Positions 31,575-40,990 of a DNA stretch of 47,070 bases are shown here, piece by piece. The notes under the pieces were generated by a model. It was not told the DNA's origin and made no database searches. It was given only the letters and a program-made list of their open reading frames with translations. Positions within the stretch are counted from its first letter, which is position 1; every line of letters begins with the position of its first letter. A program made the position numbers and the translations under genes. The stretch lies in assembly GCA_938028845.1 (NCBI GenBank), contig CALIZJ010000029.1, positions 1 to 47,070 of the forward strand, given 5' to 3'. This DNA comes from an uncultured Blautia sp. Lineage in GTDB: Bacteria > Bacillota > Clostridia > Lachnospirales > Lachnospiraceae.

Positions 31575-33548
31575 ATGAAAAAAAGATTAGTTTTAAAAGC
31601 AGGTGCCCTTCTTATGGCAGGGGCTGTTTCATTGGCAGGAATCACTGGAGCGGAACATAAGGTATATGGAGCCCAGGAAACAGGAAACCTATCCCTTTCC
31701 CAAAGTGCGGTTTGGATGAATGAAAGTGAGTATAAAGGAGAAATAACGCTGACTGTACAGGGAGTGGAAAGCTATTTTAAAGAGCAGACAGCTTCCTTAG
31801 CGGCACAGGAAATACAGCCCTTGGAACAGCAGGCAGAAAATATGGATCCCGGCAGAATGGAGAGTGCAGCAGGTCAGGGATCTGCAGAAACCGGGAATGT
31901 GATGGAAAACCAGACAGAAGCTGAAAATGCAGGTGCTGCAAATGCTGCCGGGACCGATACAGACATGGCTGCTATAGAAGCAGTGGAAGCGGTAAATCCT
32001 GAGAAAATGGAAAATGCAGAAACAGTAGAAGCGGTAATTCCTGAGGCGATGGAAAATGCAGAAGCAGCGGATGCGGCAGGTATTGAGATAACAGGAAATA
32101 TAGAAGCAGCAGATACAGAAAAACTTGGGGAAACGGAAGGTATAGAGCCGGCAGATACAGAAATCTTTACAGAAACTGGAATTTCAGGAGAGAAAAGTGA
32201 AGCCCAGGCTCCCCTTGGCGGAAAATCCAGCTCTTCCTTATCTCTGGTCTATTTTCTTTCTTCATATTTTATCCCAGATACACAAAATTTTCCCACTTCC
32301 TATTATATAGAAGAAATTCCTGTTTCCGCACAGAACGGAGAACAGGATACAGTGGTAAAAATTACCATTCCTCTTTTGGCGAACGCATCTTATACAGAAC
32401 CGGCAGTCTACAAGATTCCCATTTTATTAAAAGAAGAGTTTAGAATACCCGGCCAGGGTCATTCTTATCCCACAAGCCGGGAGATCACACTTAAGGAAGG
32501 AGACACTGGCCAGGGGGTATATCTTGTACGGAATGAAGAGGAAAAGATACTTGCGAAAGCATCTATGGCATATCTTGCTGTCAGGTCAGCTTCGGCGGAT
32601 TTTAAACTGTCTGTAACAGCGGACCCTCAAAGGCCAAAAGCGGGAGAGCGGCTTACTTATGAGATTATCCTGGAAAATACAGGAGAAGTTTCCCTTGCTC
32701 AGATACAATTAAAGAATAATTTTTCTCAGGGAGGATTAAATCTTATATGGGAGCAGGACCAGGGACTGCACGTGGAGGAAAACGGACAGGGCGCTCTTTT
32801 GGAGACTTTAGATATAGGCGAAATACGAACTCTTTACGCATTTGTGGACATTCCGGAAAGCCAGGAAGAGGCGGTGGTAAATACGTTCCACATATTCTGT
32901 GAAAATCCGGCAAATCCCCAGTCTCTTCTGGAACGGCAGGAACAGGTACATATAGGGGTAACTCCCTTAAAAGCGGAATTTACAGTAGAAAAAACAGCAG
33001 ACAGGACAATAGCTATGCCGGGGGAGACCATTCGTTATCAGATCTGTATTCGGAATACAGGAGAAAAAACACTTCATTCGGTTCTCAGCACAGAACGGTT
33101 CCTGTCTTCTGATATCCAGGCGCAGTTTATAGAAAAAGCAGGAGTGGAGCTTAACGCCGCAAAAAACCAGGCATTGATTCCACAGATCCTGCCAGGAGAG
33201 GCTTTTGCCCTGGAAGCGGCGGTCACTTTGCCCTACCATATGGTGAGCCAGGAGCTGATCAATCAGGTGATCGTAGTGAGCCGGGAAACAGGAACCCATT
33301 CTGTCCGGTCTCAGGCAGGGGTCCAGGTACAGGCCTTATCCATTACTCCCACCCCTACGCCATGGCCTACCCAGTATCCTCTTTCCAATGGCCTTTCTAA
33401 AAGCGGAGGTTCCCTGGCAAAGCAGGTATCCTCTTATCCCAAAACAGAGGATACTGCGCATACGCCTTTTTGGCTGGGAGTGTCAGTCGTCTCCTTTATA
33501 GCGGCCGCAGCAGTCATCAGACTTCGGAAAGGGAAAAGGAAACATTGA
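31575..33548 (+). CDS. cell-surface protein with DUF11/CARDB-like repeats and C-terminal anchor
   Basis: About 657 aa. Signal peptide (MKKRLVLKAGALLMAG, residues ~1-33), then an Ala/Glu/Met/Asn-rich low-complexity stretch (~80-200) with internal repeats of an EAV-P-E-MENAE unit. Two immunoglobulin-like DUF11/CARDB-type domains follow (~335-470 and ~475-595), each with an ENTGE- or RNTGEKTL-like strand. The C-terminus has a TPTPTPWP linker, SYPKTEDT, a membrane helix and a basic tail RLRKGKRKH. YPKTE looks like a degenerate sortase signal with Glu in place of Gly. The start is ATG 31575, because TAGGAG lies 8 nt upstream; an earlier in-frame ATG at 31530 has no good site. Likely exposed on the surface; partner unknown. 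Confidence 0.8.
   Translation: MKKRLVLKAGALLMAGAVSLAGITGAEHKVYGAQETGNLSLSQSAVWMNESEYKGEITLTVQGVESYFKEQTASLAAQEIQPLEQQAENMDPGRMESAAGQGSAETGNVMENQTEAENAGAANAAGTDTDMAAIEAVEAVNPEKMENAETVEAVIPEAMENAEAADAAGIEITGNIEAADTEKLGETEGIEPADTEIFTETGISGEKSEAQAPLGGKSSSSLSLVYFLSSYFIPDTQNFPTSYYIEEIPVSAQNGEQDTVVKITIPLLANASYTEPAVYKIPILLKEEFRIPGQGHSYPTSREITLKEGDTGQGVYLVRNEEEKILAKASMAYLAVRSASADFKLSVTADPQRPKAGERLTYEIILENTGEVSLAQIQLKNNFSQGGLNLIWEQDQGLHVEENGQGALLETLDIGEIRTLYAFVDIPESQEEAVVNTFHIFCENPANPQSLLERQEQVHIGVTPLKAEFTVEKTADRTIAMPGETIRYQICIRNTGEKTLHSVLSTERFLSSDIQAQFIEKAGVELNAAKNQALIPQILPGEAFALEAAVTLPYHMVSQELINQVIVVSRETGTHSVRSQAGVQVQALSITPTPTPWPTQYPLSNGLSKSGGSLAKQVSSYPKTEDTAHTPFWLGVSVVSFIAAAAVIRLRKGKRKH
31988..32065 (+). 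repeat. in-gene direct repeat in the surface protein
   Basis: A 36-bp segment beginning GAAGCGGTAA at 31988 recurs at 32030 with a few substitutions, encoding two copies of EAV(N/I)PE-MENAE. It is part of an acidic low-complexity stalk and is a likely source of length variation between strains. Confidence 0.7.
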
Positions 33549-33573
33549 AATGACCGGTTAGGTGTGCTATTCT
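33545..33573 (+). promoter_or_regulatory. promoter of the murE transcript
   Basis: TTGAAA (33545-33550) overlaps the stop codon of the surface-protein gene; TATTCT (33568-33573) follows after 17 bp. Transcription would start near 33580, just before the structured leader. Confidence 0.5.
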
Positions 33574-33588
33574 ATAAAGGAATCTATA

Positions 33589-33673
33589 CTCAGCGGGAAG
33601 AAACTTTGCTGCTGTTTCCAGGCCATGCACGGCATGAAAGGCTTTCGGATGGCAGCGGCTTCTTGTCGCTGAG
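33589..33673 (+). ncRNA. structured leader RNA upstream of murE (unassigned)
   Basis: CTCAGCG (33589-33595) pairs with CGCTGAG (33667-33673) and the helix continues with AAGAA (33598-33602) against TTCTT (33660-33664) after a G-U pair and one mismatch. Then GCTGCTG (33608-33614) pairs with CAGCGGC (33653-33659), CCA with TGG (33618-33620 with 33650-33652), and an inner CATGC/GCATG hairpin (33624-33628 with 33632-33636). No T run follows, so it is not a simple terminator. It could be a regulatory leader of the murE operon or a processed small RNA. No known class is recognised. Confidence 0.5.
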
Positions 33674-33719
33674 ATTTCCTTGAAAATTTATATTTCAGAT
33701 AAATACGGAGGCTTTAATA

Positions 33720-35177
33720 ATGAAAGTATCATCACTATTGGAACGGGTAGAATATACCTGCTGTCAGGGAAGCCTGGATCAGGAGGTGACGACAGTTACC
33801 TATGATTCCAGAAAGGCAGAGCCCGGGTGTATGTTTATCTGTATACGGGGAGCTGTAGTGGACGGACATAAGTTCATTCCCGATGTGGTAGAAAAAGGGG
33901 CGAAGGTTCTTGTGGTGGAAGAAGAGATAAAGACGGATCCGGATGTGACGGTCATTCTTGTAAAAGATACCCGTTACGCTATGGCGTTTATCTCCGCTGC
34001 ATACTTCGGATATCCTGCAGAGAAGTTAAAAACTATCGGGATTACCGGAACAAAAGGAAAAACTACCACCACTTATATGGTAAAATCCATTCTGGAAAAT
34101 GCAGGATATAAGGTGGGACTTATCGGAACTATTGAGGCGATCATTGGAGATAAGGTTATTCCTGCAACGAATACCACACCGGAATCTTTTGTTATCCAAA
34201 AGTATTTCCGGGATATGGTAGACGCAGGCTGTGACTGTGTGGTCATGGAAGTCTCTTCCCAGGGGCTGATGCTCCACCGGACACAGGGATTTATTTTTGA
34301 TTTTGGAATCTTTACCAATATTGAGCCGGATCACATAGGGCCCAATGAGCACAGAGATTTTGCACATTATCTTTCCTGCAAATCCCTGCTTTTAAAACAA
34401 TGCCGGGTAGGAATCGTAAACCGGGACGATGAACATTTCCATAAGATCATAGACGGACATACCTGTACCCTGGAAACTTATGGATTTTCTCCTGAGGCAG
34501 ACTTGCGGGCAGAGGATGCGAAGCTGGTAAGCGGAAAAGGATATCTGGGGATTTCCTATCATTTGAGTGGGCTTTTGGATTTTCCGGTGGAGATTGATAT
34601 TCCCGGCAAGTTCAGCATTTATAATTCCCTGACAGCCATAGCTATCTGCCGGCATTTTAAAGTGTCCGAGGAAAATATCATTAAAGCCTTAAAAGTGGCG
34701 AAAGTAAAAGGCCGTATCGAGATGGTCAAGGTATCGGATGAATTTACCCTGATGATCGATTATGCACATAATGCCATGGCCCTGGAAAGCCTTTTGACTA
34801 CCCTTCGGGAATATCATCCCCACAGGCTGGTATGTCTTTTTGGCTGCGGAGGGAACCGTTCCAAGTACCGCCGGTATGAAATGGGCGAGGTATCCGGAAA
34901 GCTTGCAGATCTGACGATCATCACTTCAGACAATCCAAGGGACGAGGAGCCTCAGGCGATCATTGACGATATTAAGACCGGAATTGGGAAGACAAATGGA
35001 AAATATGTGGAGATCATTGACCGGAAAGATGCCATCCGTTATGCCATAGAGCATGGGGAGCCGGGAGATATCATCATCCTTGCAGGAAAAGGCCATGAAG
35101 ATTACCAGGAAATTAAAGGGAAAAAGTATCCCATGGATGAAAGGGTGCTGATCGCAGATATCCTGGAAGGCAGATAA
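33720..35177 (+). CDS. murE: UDP-MurNAc-tripeptide synthetase, DAP-type
   Basis: 485-aa cytoplasmic Mur ligase adding the third amino acid to UDP-MurNAc-L-Ala-D-Glu with ATP. The N-terminal substrate domain has TYDSRKAEPGC, the central domain the ATP loop GITGTKGKTTT (107-117) and the NTTPES segment, and the C-terminal domain DNPR at 404-407 in SDNPRDEEP, the signature of enzymes taking meso-DAP rather than lysine. The family motif EVSSHAL reads EVSSQGL here. An ACGGAGG site precedes the ATG. It heads the housekeeping cluster and has its own promoter with a structured leader; priA starts 14 bp downstream. Confidence 0.92.
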   Translation: MKVSSLLERVEYTCCQGSLDQEVTTVTYDSRKAEPGCMFICIRGAVVDGHKFIPDVVEKGAKVLVVEEEIKTDPDVTVILVKDTRYAMAFISAAYFGYPAEKLKTIGITGTKGKTTTTYMVKSILENAGYKVGLIGTIEAIIGDKVIPATNTTPESFVIQKYFRDMVDAGCDCVVMEVSSQGLMLHRTQGFIFDFGIFTNIEPDHIGPNEHRDFAHYLSCKSLLLKQCRVGIVNRDDEHFHKIIDGHTCTLETYGFSPEADLRAEDAKLVSGKGYLGISYHLSGLLDFPVEIDIPGKFSIYNSLTAIAICRHFKVSEENIIKALKVAKVKGRIEMVKVSDEFTLMIDYAHNAMALESLLTTLREYHPHRLVCLFGCGGNRSKYRRYEMGEVSGKLADLTIITSDNPRDEEPQAIIDDIKTGIGKTNGKYVEIIDRKDAIRYAIEHGEPGDIIILAGKGHEDYQEIKGKKYPMDERVLIADILEGR

Positions 35178-35191
35178 GAAAGAGAGAATGG

Positions 35192-37411
35192 ATGATTTTT
35201 GCAGATATAATTGTAGATATTTCCCATGAAAAGCTTGACCGCAGTTTCCAATATATAGTCCCGGCGGAGCTGGAAAAAGAAATCGGGATAGGCATGGTAG
35301 TGGAAATGCCCTTTGGAAACGGGAATCGCATACGGAAAGGATATGTGACCGGCCTTTCAGGCCAGCCTAAATTTGATGTAAACAGGATGAAGACCATCCT
35401 AAGGCTGTGCAATGGAGAAGAAACCACAGAATCCCGCTTGATCGCACTGGCAGCCTGGATGCGGGAGCGCTACGGCGCTACCATGATCCAGGCGTTGAAA
35501 ACGGTAATCCCTGTCCAGGAAAAAGTAAAGACAAAAGAAAAGCGGCGGATCTGTCTTAACATTTCAGTGGAAGAGGCAGAAGTGCTGGCGCGAAAGCTGG
35601 AAGAGGGAAGGTGCAGGGCAAGGGCCAGGCTTTTGCGGGCGCTCCTTTCTGAAAAAGAGCTGGATTATACAAAAGCCGCAAAAGATCTTGGAGTTACCCG
35701 AAGCGTAGTGGCTCCTTTGGTGGAAGAAGGGATTATCCGTATCAGACATGACGAAGTATACAGGACTCCGGAAAACCCCGCTGCCATGGCAGGAGAGGGG
35801 GAATGGAGGCTGAGTCCTTCTCAGGCAGAGGCGGTTTCTCTTATAAAAAAAGAATGGGAGCAGAAAAAAGTACGTCCGGTTCTCCTTCATGGCGTTACCG
35901 GAAGCGGAAAGACCCAGGTATATATGGAGTTGATAGAAGAAACCCTAAAAGAGGGAAAACAGGCTATTGTGCTGATTCCGGAAATTGCCCTGACTTACCA
36001 GACAGTAAGGCGGTTTTATGCCAGATTCGGGGAAGGGGTTTCTGTCCTTAATTCCAAATTGTCCCAGGGAGAACGCTACGACCAGTTTAAGCGTGCGAAA
36101 AAAGGAGAAATCCAGGTAATAGTAGGACCGCGTTCCGCGTTGTTTACTCCCTTTCCGGATCTGGGTCTTATAATTATTGACGAGGAGCATGAGCAGACTT
36201 ATAAAAGCGAAAACACACCCAGGTATCATGCCAGAGAGACTGCGGTAAAAAGAGCCGAGCTGGAAGGTGCCAGGGTGATTCTTGGTTCAGCCACTCCCTC
36301 TTTGGCTTCCTACAGCCGTGCCATGTCCGGTGAATACGCTTTGGTAACGTTAAAGGGGCGATATGGAGACAGCATCCTCCCGGAAGTATTAATCGTAGAT
36401 TTACGGGAAGAATTAAAAGAGGGAAACCGTTCTATATTAAGCAGAAAGCTTAAGACAGCAATCGAAGACCGCCTGGCTAAAAAGGAACAAGTGATGCTTT
36501 TTTTAAACAGAAGGGGATATGCGGGCTTTGTTTCCTGCCGGTCCTGCGGACATGTGATGAAATGTCCGCACTGCGATGTCTCTTTATCGGAGCATAATAA
36601 CAGCCGGCTGCTCTGCCATTACTGCGGCTATGAACAGAGAAAACCGGAAAAATGTCCTGTCTGCGGCTCACCTTATATCGGAGGATTTAAGGCAGGAACC
36701 CAGCAGATAGAGCAGGTGATCCAGAAATCTTTTCCAGGGGCCAGGGTGCTGCGCATGGATTTTGACACCACCAGGCAGAAAGGAAGTTACGAAAAGATCC
36801 TGGCGTCTTTTGCCGCCCATGAAGGGGATATTCTTGTGGGAACACAGATGATCGTAAAGGGGCATGATTTTCCCGATGTAACACTTGTGGGAGTGATCGC
36901 GGCAGATTTGTCCTTAAATACAGCGGATTATCAGTGCGCGGAGAGAACCTTTCAGCTTCTCACTCAGGCAGTAGGCCGTTCCGGACGTGGAAAAAAAGCA
37001 GGGGAAGCGATCATTCAGACTTATAATCCGGAACACTACAGCATCCAGGCAGCGGCCAGACAGGATTATGAAGCATTTTATAAGGAAGAAATAAGCTACC
37101 GCACCCTGCTTGATTATCCGCCTTGTTCCCACATGCTGGCGGTGCTTGCATCCAGTGCGGATGAAGCGCTTTTAGAGCAGGGAATGGAGTATCTGGCAAA
37201 ATTTGTAAGAAGGATTTATAAAGGCAAGGATCTTCATGTGATCGGCCCGGCCTATGAGGCAGTGGGAAAAGTAAACGATGTATACAGAAAGGTACTTTAT
37301 TTAAAACATACAGATGGCAGTGTGCTTGGAGCCGTCAAAGATAAATTGGAAAAATACATAGAAATTAATTCGGGTTTTCGGAAGATATATATACAATTTG
37401 ATTTCGTTTAG
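35192..37411 (+). CDS. priA: primosomal protein N' (replication restart helicase PriA)
   Basis: 739-aa superfamily 2 helicase that reloads the replisome at stalled forks. N-terminal DNA-binding domain (~1-200), then Walker A GVTGSGKTQ, the DEEHEQTYKSE Walker B region and the GSATPSL motif. The zinc-binding insert has four CxxC pairs (CRSCG, CPHCD, CHYCG, CPVCG), followed by the GTQMIVKGHDFP and QAVGRSGRG helicase motifs. Length is usual. The ribosome site (AAGAAAGAGAG) is purine-rich but modest; the ATG at 35188 is in another frame. Confidence 0.95.
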   Translation: MIFADIIVDISHEKLDRSFQYIVPAELEKEIGIGMVVEMPFGNGNRIRKGYVTGLSGQPKFDVNRMKTILRLCNGEETTESRLIALAAWMRERYGATMIQALKTVIPVQEKVKTKEKRRICLNISVEEAEVLARKLEEGRCRARARLLRALLSEKELDYTKAAKDLGVTRSVVAPLVEEGIIRIRHDEVYRTPENPAAMAGEGEWRLSPSQAEAVSLIKKEWEQKKVRPVLLHGVTGSGKTQVYMELIEETLKEGKQAIVLIPEIALTYQTVRRFYARFGEGVSVLNSKLSQGERYDQFKRAKKGEIQVIVGPRSALFTPFPDLGLIIIDEEHEQTYKSENTPRYHARETAVKRAELEGARVILGSATPSLASYSRAMSGEYALVTLKGRYGDSILPEVLIVDLREELKEGNRSILSRKLKTAIEDRLAKKEQVMLFLNRRGYAGFVSCRSCGHVMKCPHCDVSLSEHNNSRLLCHYCGYEQRKPEKCPVCGSPYIGGFKAGTQQIEQVIQKSFPGARVLRMDFDTTRQKGSYEKILASFAAHEGDILVGTQMIVKGHDFPDVTLVGVIAADLSLNTADYQCAERTFQLLTQAVGRSGRGKKAGEAIIQTYNPEHYSIQAAARQDYEAFYKEEISYRTLLDYPPCSHMLAVLASSADEALLEQGMEYLAKFVRRIYKGKDLHVIGPAYEAVGKVNDVYRKVLYLKHTDGSVLGAVKDKLEKYIEINSGFRKIYIQFDFV

Positions 37412-37430
37412 AGGAAAGGAAGAGGAAGAG

Positions 37431-37910
37431 ATGGCGATTAGAACGATCAGAATCCAGGGAGACGAGGTTCTCACAAAAAAAAGCAGACCGGTTAAGGAGA
37501 TGACGCCCCGGCTTAAAGAGCTTATTGTGGACATGCTGGATACCATGTATGAGGCGAATGGAGTAGGATTGGCGGCACCTCAGGTGGGAATCTTAAGACG
37601 CATCGTGACTATTGATGTGGGAGAGGGACCCATTGTCCTGGTAAATCCGGAGATTATTGAGACAGAAGGCGAACAGACCGGAGATGAAGGCTGCTTAAGC
37701 GTTCCCGGAATGTCCGGTCAGGTGACACGGCCGAATTACGTGAAAGTAAAAGCCCTTGACATGGACATGAATGAGGTGGAATACGAAGGGGAAGAGCTTT
37801 TAGCCAGAGCGTTCTGCCATGAGATCGACCACCTGGACGGAAAGATGTATACAGATCTGGTGGAGGGAGAACTTCACCGGGTAACTTATGAAGAGGAAGA
37901 AGAGGAGTAA
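37431..37910 (+). CDS. def: peptide deformylase
   Basis: 159-aa metalloenzyme removing the N-formyl group from nascent proteins. All three motifs are present: GVGLAAPQVG, EGCLSVPG (metal Cys) and FCHEIDHLDG (metal His and catalytic Glu). The start is ATG 37431, after a purine-rich AGGAAAGGAAGAGG; an upstream in-frame ATG would add 11 residues and lacks a good site. It is adjacent to fmt, the formylating enzyme, as in most bacteria. Confidence 0.95.
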   Translation: MAIRTIRIQGDEVLTKKSRPVKEMTPRLKELIVDMLDTMYEANGVGLAAPQVGILRRIVTIDVGEGPIVLVNPEIIETEGEQTGDEGCLSVPGMSGQVTRPNYVKVKALDMDMNEVEYEGEELLARAFCHEIDHLDGKMYTDLVEGELHRVTYEEEEEE

Positions 37911-37914
37911 AAAT

Positions 37915-38856
37915 ATGAAATTGGTTTATATGGGAACGCCGGATTTTGCGGTTATGCCCCTTCGGGCTCTGGTGGAGGCAGGATATCCGATCGAAGCGGT
38001 GATCACTCAGCCGGATAAACCAAAGGGAAGAGGAAAAGCGATGCAGCCTACTCCGGTAAAGGAGGAAGCTTTAAAGCATGGGCTCGCTGTATACCAGCCT
38101 CAAAAGGTGAGGGATCCGGAGTTTATAAAAATACTGGAACAGATAGCGCCGGATATCATCATCGTGGCAGCTTTTGGCCAGATCATTCCAGCGCAGATAC
38201 TAGATCTTCCCAGATTCGGATGTATAAACATCCACGCCTCTCTGCTTCCCAAATACAGAGGGGCAGCGCCTATTCAGCAGGCGGTGATTGACGGGGAGAA
38301 AGAATCCGGCGTGACCATCATGAAAATGGGAACAGGACTGGATACCGGAGATATGATTGCCAAGACCGTTGTTCCTTTGGATAAAGAGGAAACCGGGGGA
38401 AGTCTTTTTGACAAGCTTGCAAAAGCCGGGGCAGCCCTTTTGACAGAGACGCTTCCTTCTATATTTGACGGAACGGCTGTTTATGAAAAACAGCCGGAAG
38501 AAAGCCCGACTCCATATGCGGCTATGATCACCAAACAGATGGGGCTTATGGACTTTCATAGGGATGCCGCAGCTCTGGAACGTCTGGTGCGGGGACTAGA
38601 TCCCTGGCCCAGTGCTTATACCTATCTGGACGGAAAAGTGTTAAAGGTATGGAAAAGCCAGGTGAGAGAGGAAGAAAGCGGCAGTACACCCGGAACTGTC
38701 CTTGCCACAGACAGAGAAGGGATTCATGTGGCCTGTGAAAAAGGAATCCTTGTGCTTACAGAGGTGCAGCTTGCTGGGAAAAAACGTATGAGCGCAGATG
38801 CTTTCCTGCGGGGATATTCCATCAAAGAAGGCACTGTGCTGGGAACGAGTGAATAG
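37915..38856 (+). CDS. fmt: methionyl-tRNA formyltransferase
   Basis: 313-aa enzyme that formylates initiator Met-tRNA with 10-formyl-THF. N-terminal MGTPDFAV nucleotide-type fold, the folate-site segment INIHASLLPKYRGAAPIQ with the catalytic Asn and His, and the GDTG loop that follows, then a C-terminal tRNA-binding OB-like domain. The start at ATG 37915 follows AGAGGAG located in the last codons of def, 4 bp downstream of its stop, indicating translational coupling. Confidence 0.95.
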   Translation: MKLVYMGTPDFAVMPLRALVEAGYPIEAVITQPDKPKGRGKAMQPTPVKEEALKHGLAVYQPQKVRDPEFIKILEQIAPDIIIVAAFGQIIPAQILDLPRFGCINIHASLLPKYRGAAPIQQAVIDGEKESGVTIMKMGTGLDTGDMIAKTVVPLDKEETGGSLFDKLAKAGAALLTETLPSIFDGTAVYEKQPEESPTPYAAMITKQMGLMDFHRDAAALERLVRGLDPWPSAYTYLDGKVLKVWKSQVREEESGSTPGTVLATDREGIHVACEKGILVLTEVQLAGKKRMSADAFLRGYSIKEGTVLGTSE

Positions 38857-38924
38857 GATAAAGAAATTTGTTATTAGTGGTAAAGTTGTGGGAGTATACT
38901 GAAAAAAATAAAGGAGTGAATGTA

Positions 38925-39635
38925 TTGTTTGGATATGGATACGGATACAGATGGGGCTTTGACTGGACATATCTGTTTTTGGTAGCCGGATTGATTTTGT
39001 CTCTTTTGGCGTCGGCAAAGTTAAAGAGCACTTTTTCTGTTTATAAAAGACAAAGAAGCGCTTCAGGACTTACCGGAGCTCAGACTGCAGAGAGGATTTT
39101 ACGGGCGGCAGGGATTTTTGACGTACAGGTAGTGCCTGTTCAGGGAAGCCTTACCGACCACTATGACCCTTCTAAAAAGGTGGTGCGCCTCTCCCAGGAT
39201 GTTTATAATCAGACATCTCTGGCAGCAGTAGGGGTGGCGGCACATGAGTGCGGACATGCTATCCAGCATGCCAGAAATTACGCTCTTTTAAATATCCGCA
39301 GTGCTATCGTGCCGGCTGCGAATATTGGGGCAAATATTTCCTGGCCGCTGTTTATACTGGGACTGATCTTTTCTATTCAGCCTTTAATTACCTTGGGAAT
39401 CCTGCTGTTTTCTCTGGCTGTTCTCTTTCAGCTTGTGACCCTGCCTGTGGAAGTAAATGCTTCTTCAAGGGCTCTTCGTATGCTGGAGACTACAGGTATC
39501 TTAAGTCCTGCCGAAAACAAAGGTGCCAGAAAGGTTCTGACGGCCGCGGCCCTTACGTATGTGGCGGCGCTGGCCTCTTCTATCCTGCAGCTTTTAAGAT
39601 TAGTGATACTTGCAGGAGGACGGAAACGTGACTAG
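38925..39635 (+). CDS. membrane zinc metallopeptidase, YugP family
   Basis: 236-aa protein with an N-terminal membrane helix after a Gly/Tyr-rich start, a zinc-protease motif AAHECGHAIQHA (HEXXH), and two to three further helices toward the C-terminus. YugP-type proteins sit in this same gene cluster in many clostridia; their substrates are not known. I choose TTG 38925 as start because AAGGAG lies 8 nt upstream; earlier in-frame codons overlap the ribosome site. Its 3' end overlaps rsmB by 8 nt. Confidence 0.82.
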   Translation: MFGYGYGYRWGFDWTYLFLVAGLILSLLASAKLKSTFSVYKRQRSASGLTGAQTAERILRAAGIFDVQVVPVQGSLTDHYDPSKKVVRLSQDVYNQTSLAAVGVAAHECGHAIQHARNYALLNIRSAIVPAANIGANISWPLFILGLIFSIQPLITLGILLFSLAVLFQLVTLPVEVNASSRALRMLETTGILSPAENKGARKVLTAAALTYVAALASSILQLLRLVILAGGRKRD

Positions 39636-40980
39636 TGGAATCAATACCAGGGAATTGATCCTTGAAATTTTATTGGAGATAGAGCAGGAAGGGCAGCACA
39701 GCCATATTGCCATTCGAAATGCTCTGTCAAAGTACCAGTTCCTTCCTAAGCGGGAGAGAGCGTTTATCACAAGAGTCTGTGAGGGAACACTGGAATATCG
39801 AATATTAATTGATTATATAATAGATTCTTTTTCAAAAATAACGGTAGATAAGATGAAACCGGCGATCCGGGAAATTTTAAGAAGTGCCGTATACCAGCTT
39901 AAATTTATGGACAGCGTGCCGGACAGCGCTGTGTGCAACGAGGCGGTAAAGCTTGCCCAGCGAAAAGGTTTTTATAATCTGAAACCTTTTGTAAACGGGG
40001 TTCTGCGCACTGCGGCAAGACAGATGGGAGAGCTTGCCTATCCTTCCAGGGAAACGGATCTTATAAGGCATCTGTCTGTGAAATATTCCATGCCGGAAAA
40101 TCTGGTTATCCGTTGGCTAAAAGAGTATGGTGAGGAGACTACAGAGTGTATGCTGAAAGATTTCCTTACGGAAAAACCCCTTACCGTACGCTGCCGTACT
40201 TATCGCACTTCCCAAGAAGAAATCATACAAAGTTTGACAGACCAGGGGGTGGAGGTAAAGCCTGCACCCTATCTTCCTTATGCCTGTACTATTTCCGGTT
40301 TTAACCATATTTTAAGCCTGGATGCTTTTATCCAGGGAAAGATCCAGGTGCAGGATGTCAGTTCCATGTTTGTAGCAGAGGCGGCGGACCCGAAAAAAGG
40401 CGACTATGTCATTGACCTGTGCGCTGCGCCGGGAGGAAAAAGCCTTCATATCGGGGATAAGATGGAAGGCTATGGAACTGTGGATGCCAGAGATATCAGC
40501 CAGGCAAAAGTGGATCTTATTGAAGAAAATATAAGGCGGACCGGTTCCATAAATGTACAGACAAAGGTACAGGATGCAACTGTGTTCGATCTGGATTCAG
40601 AGTTTAAGGCGGATATTGTTATTGCAGATGTTCCCTGTTCCGGCTATGGTGTGATCGGGAAAAAACCGGAGATCAAATACAGGATGACTCCCCAAAAGCA
40701 GGAGGAACTGGTGATACTTCAAAGGACTATCCTGAATAGGGCAGCAGAATATGTGAAGCCAAGAGGAACTTTGATATTCAGCACATGTACCATTGCCAAA
40801 GAAGAAAATGAAGAAAACATGCTGTGGTTTTTAAATAATTATCCTTTCCGTTTGGAAAGCCTGGATCCGTATCTTCCCGAAGAATTACATTCAGAGACAA
40901 CAGCCCTTGGCTACCTGCAGTTCCTTCCGGGAATACATAAGACAGATGGATTCTTCATAGCAAAATTCAGGAGGAAATAG
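39628..40980 (+). CDS. rsmB: 16S rRNA (cytosine-967-C5)-methyltransferase
   Basis: 450 aa. N-terminal NusB-like RNA-binding domain (~1-140) followed by a SAM-dependent methyltransferase domain. The SAM loop is CAAPGGKS, and the two catalytic Cys motifs are DVPCSGYG and the Cys in STCTIAKEEN. The start is GTG 39628 with AGGAGG 8 nt upstream, overlapping the YugP-like gene. Modifies C967 of 16S rRNA during assembly. Confidence 0.92.
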   Translation: MTSGINTRELILEILLEIEQEGQHSHIAIRNALSKYQFLPKRERAFITRVCEGTLEYRILIDYIIDSFSKITVDKMKPAIREILRSAVYQLKFMDSVPDSAVCNEAVKLAQRKGFYNLKPFVNGVLRTAARQMGELAYPSRETDLIRHLSVKYSMPENLVIRWLKEYGEETTECMLKDFLTEKPLTVRCRTYRTSQEEIIQSLTDQGVEVKPAPYLPYACTISGFNHILSLDAFIQGKIQVQDVSSMFVAEAADPKKGDYVIDLCAAPGGKSLHIGDKMEGYGTVDARDISQAKVDLIEENIRRTGSINVQTKVQDATVFDLDSEFKADIVIADVPCSGYGVIGKKPEIKYRMTPQKQEELVILQRTILNRAAEYVKPRGTLIFSTCTIAKEENEENMLWFLNNYPFRLESLDPYLPEELHSETTALGYLQFLPGIHKTDGFFIAKFRRK

Positions 40981-40990
40981 GATAGAGAGA

